Assembly: GCA_937983015.1 (NCBI GenBank) | Contig: CALKAK010000041.1 | Location: 1 to 26,702, forward strand | Length of the DNA: 26,702 nt | Source of the DNA: an uncultured Bacillaceae bacterium | GTDB lineage: Bacteria; Bacillota; Bacilli; Bacillales; Caldibacillaceae | Reading direction: 5' to 3' | In this document: positions 24,546 through 26,702 of the stretch, one piece after another | Layout: each line of letters begins with the position of its first letter | How positions within the stretch are numbered: position 1 is the stretch's first letter | Made by a program: the position numbers and the translations under genes | The notes under the pieces: generated by a model | The model's input: the letters and a program-made list of their open reading frames with translations, nothing else | What the model was told of the DNA's origin: nothing | The model's database searches: none

Positions 24546-25347
24546 TCCCGTTTTACAAAAAGAATTTAAATTGCGTTTTCGTACGGTGAAAAGTTTTGTT
24601 GGCCTGTTCATGTATTTACTGATCTTCGGGATTCTGGCCCTCGGTTTTATTTACGTACTCACCTTAAACCAGACGTATCTGTTTTTTCAACCCGAAGAAA
24701 GCCGCGCGCTATTTTCCTATCTAGCGATCATACAGCTGGTGATGCTACTTTTTATCACTCCTGGCCTGACTGCTGGTGTTGTTAGTGGTGAACGGGAACG
24801 GCAAACATTGAATATTTTGCTGACAACTACACTTAGTTCGTTTCAAATTATCGTCGGAAAATTACTCTCATCCGTGGCTTATTTACTCCTGTTACTTTTG
24901 GCATCACTCCCTCTTTTTAGTTTTGTTTTTTTATTCGGTGGTGTTGCCCCCGAGGAGATCTTGCTCGTCTTTTTCATGAACTTGATTACCGTTTTAACCT
25001 TCGGTGCAATCGGAATCTTCTTTTCCACTTTATTAAAGCGAACAATTGCGGCGGTAATCTCCAGTTATGTTCTCACTTTATTTTTGACCATAGGAACCGT
25101 TATTTTATTCTTCATATCGATCGGAATCAGCCGCGGTCTCAATCCCGGTGGAATACCGCTTATCTCTTATTTTTTAACGACGTTAAATCCCGTTTTCGCA
25201 CTTTTAACTGCCCTGAACATTGATGTTACCGGCGCTTTCGATAACTGGCCTTCTTTACCGGTATGGATGATGTACGTGATTGTTTATACCCTCGTTTTTA
25301 TTTTCTGTACCTGGATGAGTACGCTGAAGCTGCGGAAGGAAAAGTAA
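24526..25347 (+). CDS. ABC-2-type transporter permease
   Basis: A 273-residue integral membrane protein with about six hydrophobic segments (near 23-46, 62-84, 113-139, 144-169, 175-202, 245-265). The N terminus NPVLQKEFKLRFR is the amphipathic, charged segment seen at the start of ABC-2 permeases of the NosY/GldF sort, and SGERERQTLNILLTTTLSS is the conserved cytosolic coupling stretch after the second membrane segment. GTG 24526 is preferred over ATG 24520 because AGGAGGTG (24511-24518) would abut the ATG but is 7 bases from the GTG. It overlaps the ATPase gene. The partner of the ATPase; substrate cannot be told from sequence. Confidence 0.9.
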   Translation: MRNRFNNPVLQKEFKLRFRTVKSFVGLFMYLLIFGILALGFIYVLTLNQTYLFFQPEESRALFSYLAIIQLVMLLFITPGLTAGVVSGERERQTLNILLTTTLSSFQIIVGKLLSSVAYLLLLLLASLPLFSFVFLFGGVAPEEILLVFFMNLITVLTFGAIGIFFSTLLKRTIAAVISSYVLTLFLTIGTVILFFISIGISRGLNPGGIPLISYFLTTLNPVFALLTALNIDVTGAFDNWPSLPVWMMYVIVYTLVFIFCTWMSTLKLRKEK

Positions 25348-25378
25348 GGTGAATCTGGACAGAAAGGAGCCGCAAAGG

Positions 25379-26702
25379 ATGCGGGATGAACAGAAGTTTT
25401 TTCAGTTATTAAAACCGCTTCGCCGTCGGTTATTATGGGAAACGATTCTTAAATATGGGCAAATATTCTTCTTACTCTGTTCCGGAATCTGGTTTATTTG
25501 GAGGATGCTCGGCCGGTCGTTTTTTATTGTTCATCTAAAAATCTGGTTGCCCGTACTCTTTTTTCTCGCATTCGTTTATTGTGCCATTTGTTTTTTCCGG
25601 GATAAACCTTCCTGGTATCAAACGGTGCTTATAATGAATGAGTTTATACCGGACGATCTCGTGCTTACGGCATATTCTGTCCTTACAAAAGAAGGGGAGT
25701 TGGAACGCCTCATCGCTCGCGCGGCAAATAGAACCATCCTGCGTTATCTTGAACAAGCATTAAAAAGGAAAAAGCGTTGCGTTTCATTTCCGCAACTTGA
25801 GGCTTCATTACTCTTTATAAGCGGGGGCTTTTTACCGTATCTGTTTCCCAAATGAGATGCTGGAATGGAACCGGCAGGACCGCGAGGAAAAACGAATTGT
25901 CCGTGGGTTTAAAGAAGATGTTGTTGCCAAATTGTAAGGGGACAATTCCCCGCAACTTCGAGAAAATCTGGAAAGGGCAGAATCGCTAGAAGAAATGAGG
26001 GACATCATTGAAAAAGCCTATCGGGAACTGGCATTAGCCGAACAGAAGAAGCGGGAAAAACGACAGGAATTGTAACGAGATATTGCTTCTTTAGATTTGC
26101 CAGAACTGTCTGCGGCGCGGGAAGAAGGAGACCATGTAACATACGCAAAGGAATTAACTCAATTACAAAAAGATCATTCACGTCTCGGTTCGGACTCGCA
26201 CAAAATCTTGTCACGAGCCTTCGGCAATAATTTTTTGGAACTGGAAGAAAAGGATGTTCATTCTCTTGTAATGGATTTACTGAATCAAAGTAGCGACGAA
26301 CGGACAAAAAATACCCTGAATCGTTTAGCCACTTCCTTTAATGAAATGGTCGAGAAAAATGAACTGGCGCATACGGTTCTGCCCCTAGAACTCGATAACT
26401 TTTCACGGCATAGTGCAAAAGGCGAACGAAAAGCGGAAAACGGTCAACCGCACCAACCACCAATACCACAAAAGGTGAGAACAAGAGACCATCATCCACA
26501 GGATCTATACAACAGGCAAATGAAACGGATGCTGGAACCGGAAATAGTGCTTCTACAGGTAATGGAAAAGGAGCGCAGGGAGCGGGGGATACGGCAAATG
26601 GTGCAACTGATGGCCGTTCATCCTGCGCGGGTTCGGGAACAACTTCCCGTTTACTTACCATCCCTGAATATATCGACAGTGAACTGCGAATTGAAGAAGA
26701 TT
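25379..26702 (+). pseudogene. Decayed membrane protein gene, fourth member of the ABC operon (runs off the window)
   Basis: Intact to 25855 only: membrane segments near residues 20-42, 50-71 and 139-157 of the reading from ATG 25379 (AAAGGAG at 25363-25369). At about 25847-25850 (CCCA) the reading must shift +1 to continue as PNEMLEWNRQDREEKRIV. In that frame two TAA stops interrupt an otherwise sensible, charged, probably helical region (25935-25937 after …VVAKL; 26073-26075 after …KRQEL); both could come from CAA by one C-to-T change. Between about 26411 and 26473 the frame returns to the first, giving a Gly/Asn/Thr/Ala-rich linker and then LLTIPEYIDSELRIEED at the window edge. Such Gly/Asn-rich linkers before a TIPE-type motif occur in large proteins next to ABC and MoxR genes in Bacillota (from memory). 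The rest lies outside the window. GTG 25349 is an alternative start. Confidence 0.8.

Noticed and set aside
25844..25855. Possible programmed +1 frameshift at TTTCCCAAATGA
   Set aside because: A slippery-looking string directly before TGA is suggestive, but the continued frame meets two TAA codons and a second shift within 600 bases, so decay (or sequence error) explains it better.
26338..26661. Minus-strand open frame of 107 codons near the window end
   Set aside because: It is proline-rich with no start signal or recognisable motif and lies antisense to the decayed operon gene, whose Gly/Asn-rich coding explains the open frame.

Overview
The window is a conserved stretch of chromosome from an endospore-forming member of the Bacillales (Bacillota). 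Gene order from prpC to ftsY follows the Bacillus subtilis order (prpC-prkC-rsgA-rpe-thiN-spoVM-rpmB-yloU-fakA-sdaAB-sdaAA-recG-fapR-plsX-fabD-fabG-acpP-rnc-smc-ftsY). Ribosome-binding sites are strong and purine-rich, TTG and GTG starts are used, terminators are Rho-independent hairpins, and a 26-residue SpoVM spore-coat anchor gene is present. Base composition looks moderate (mid-40s percent G+C by eye). I could not name the species. I saw no tRNA, rRNA, CRISPR array, insertion sequence or prophage gene.

Region by region: (1) 1-2837 holds the likely last codons of rlmN, then the overlapping prpC-prkC phosphatase/kinase pair, closed by a terminator with a long, inner-paired loop. (2) 2960-5465 holds rsgA, rpe and thiN, tightly packed, then the tiny spoVM gene and a hairpin terminator shared with the opposing rpmB gene. 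(3) 5471-6011 has rpmB on the minus strand and a 350-base divergent intergenic region with the promoter for yloU. (4) 6012-8114 is yloU-fakA (envelope-associated Asp23-family protein and fatty acid kinase ATPase), ending in a terminator. (5) 8148-11912 is sdaAB-sdaAA-recG (two-subunit serine dehydratase and a fork-remodelling helicase) from a recognisable SigA-type promoter. (6) 11982-15742 is the lipid-synthesis block: fapR behind a promoter that carries a FapR-type operator, then plsX, fabD and fabG coupled by overlaps or short gaps, then acpP with its own promoter and a 13-bp-stem terminator. (7) 15815-21164 is rnc-smc-ftsY (double-strand RNA processing, chromosome condensation, protein targeting), ended by a terminator.

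(8) From 21199 onward the expected ylxM-ffh pair is absent. Instead there is an operon behind a sequence that matches an extracytoplasmic-function (ECF) sigma promoter very well (TGTAAC, 16 bases, CGTCTA). It encodes a secreted/anchored 780-residue protein with an amidotransferase-fold-like region and two membrane segments, an ABC ATPase, an ABC-2-type permease, and a fourth membrane protein that is visibly broken: two frameshifts and two internal TAA codons before the window ends. This operon is the least explained part of the window and the best place to look for new biology. A plausible reading is an envelope-stress-controlled ABC system whose fourth component is decaying, but its substrate and role cannot be read from the sequence.
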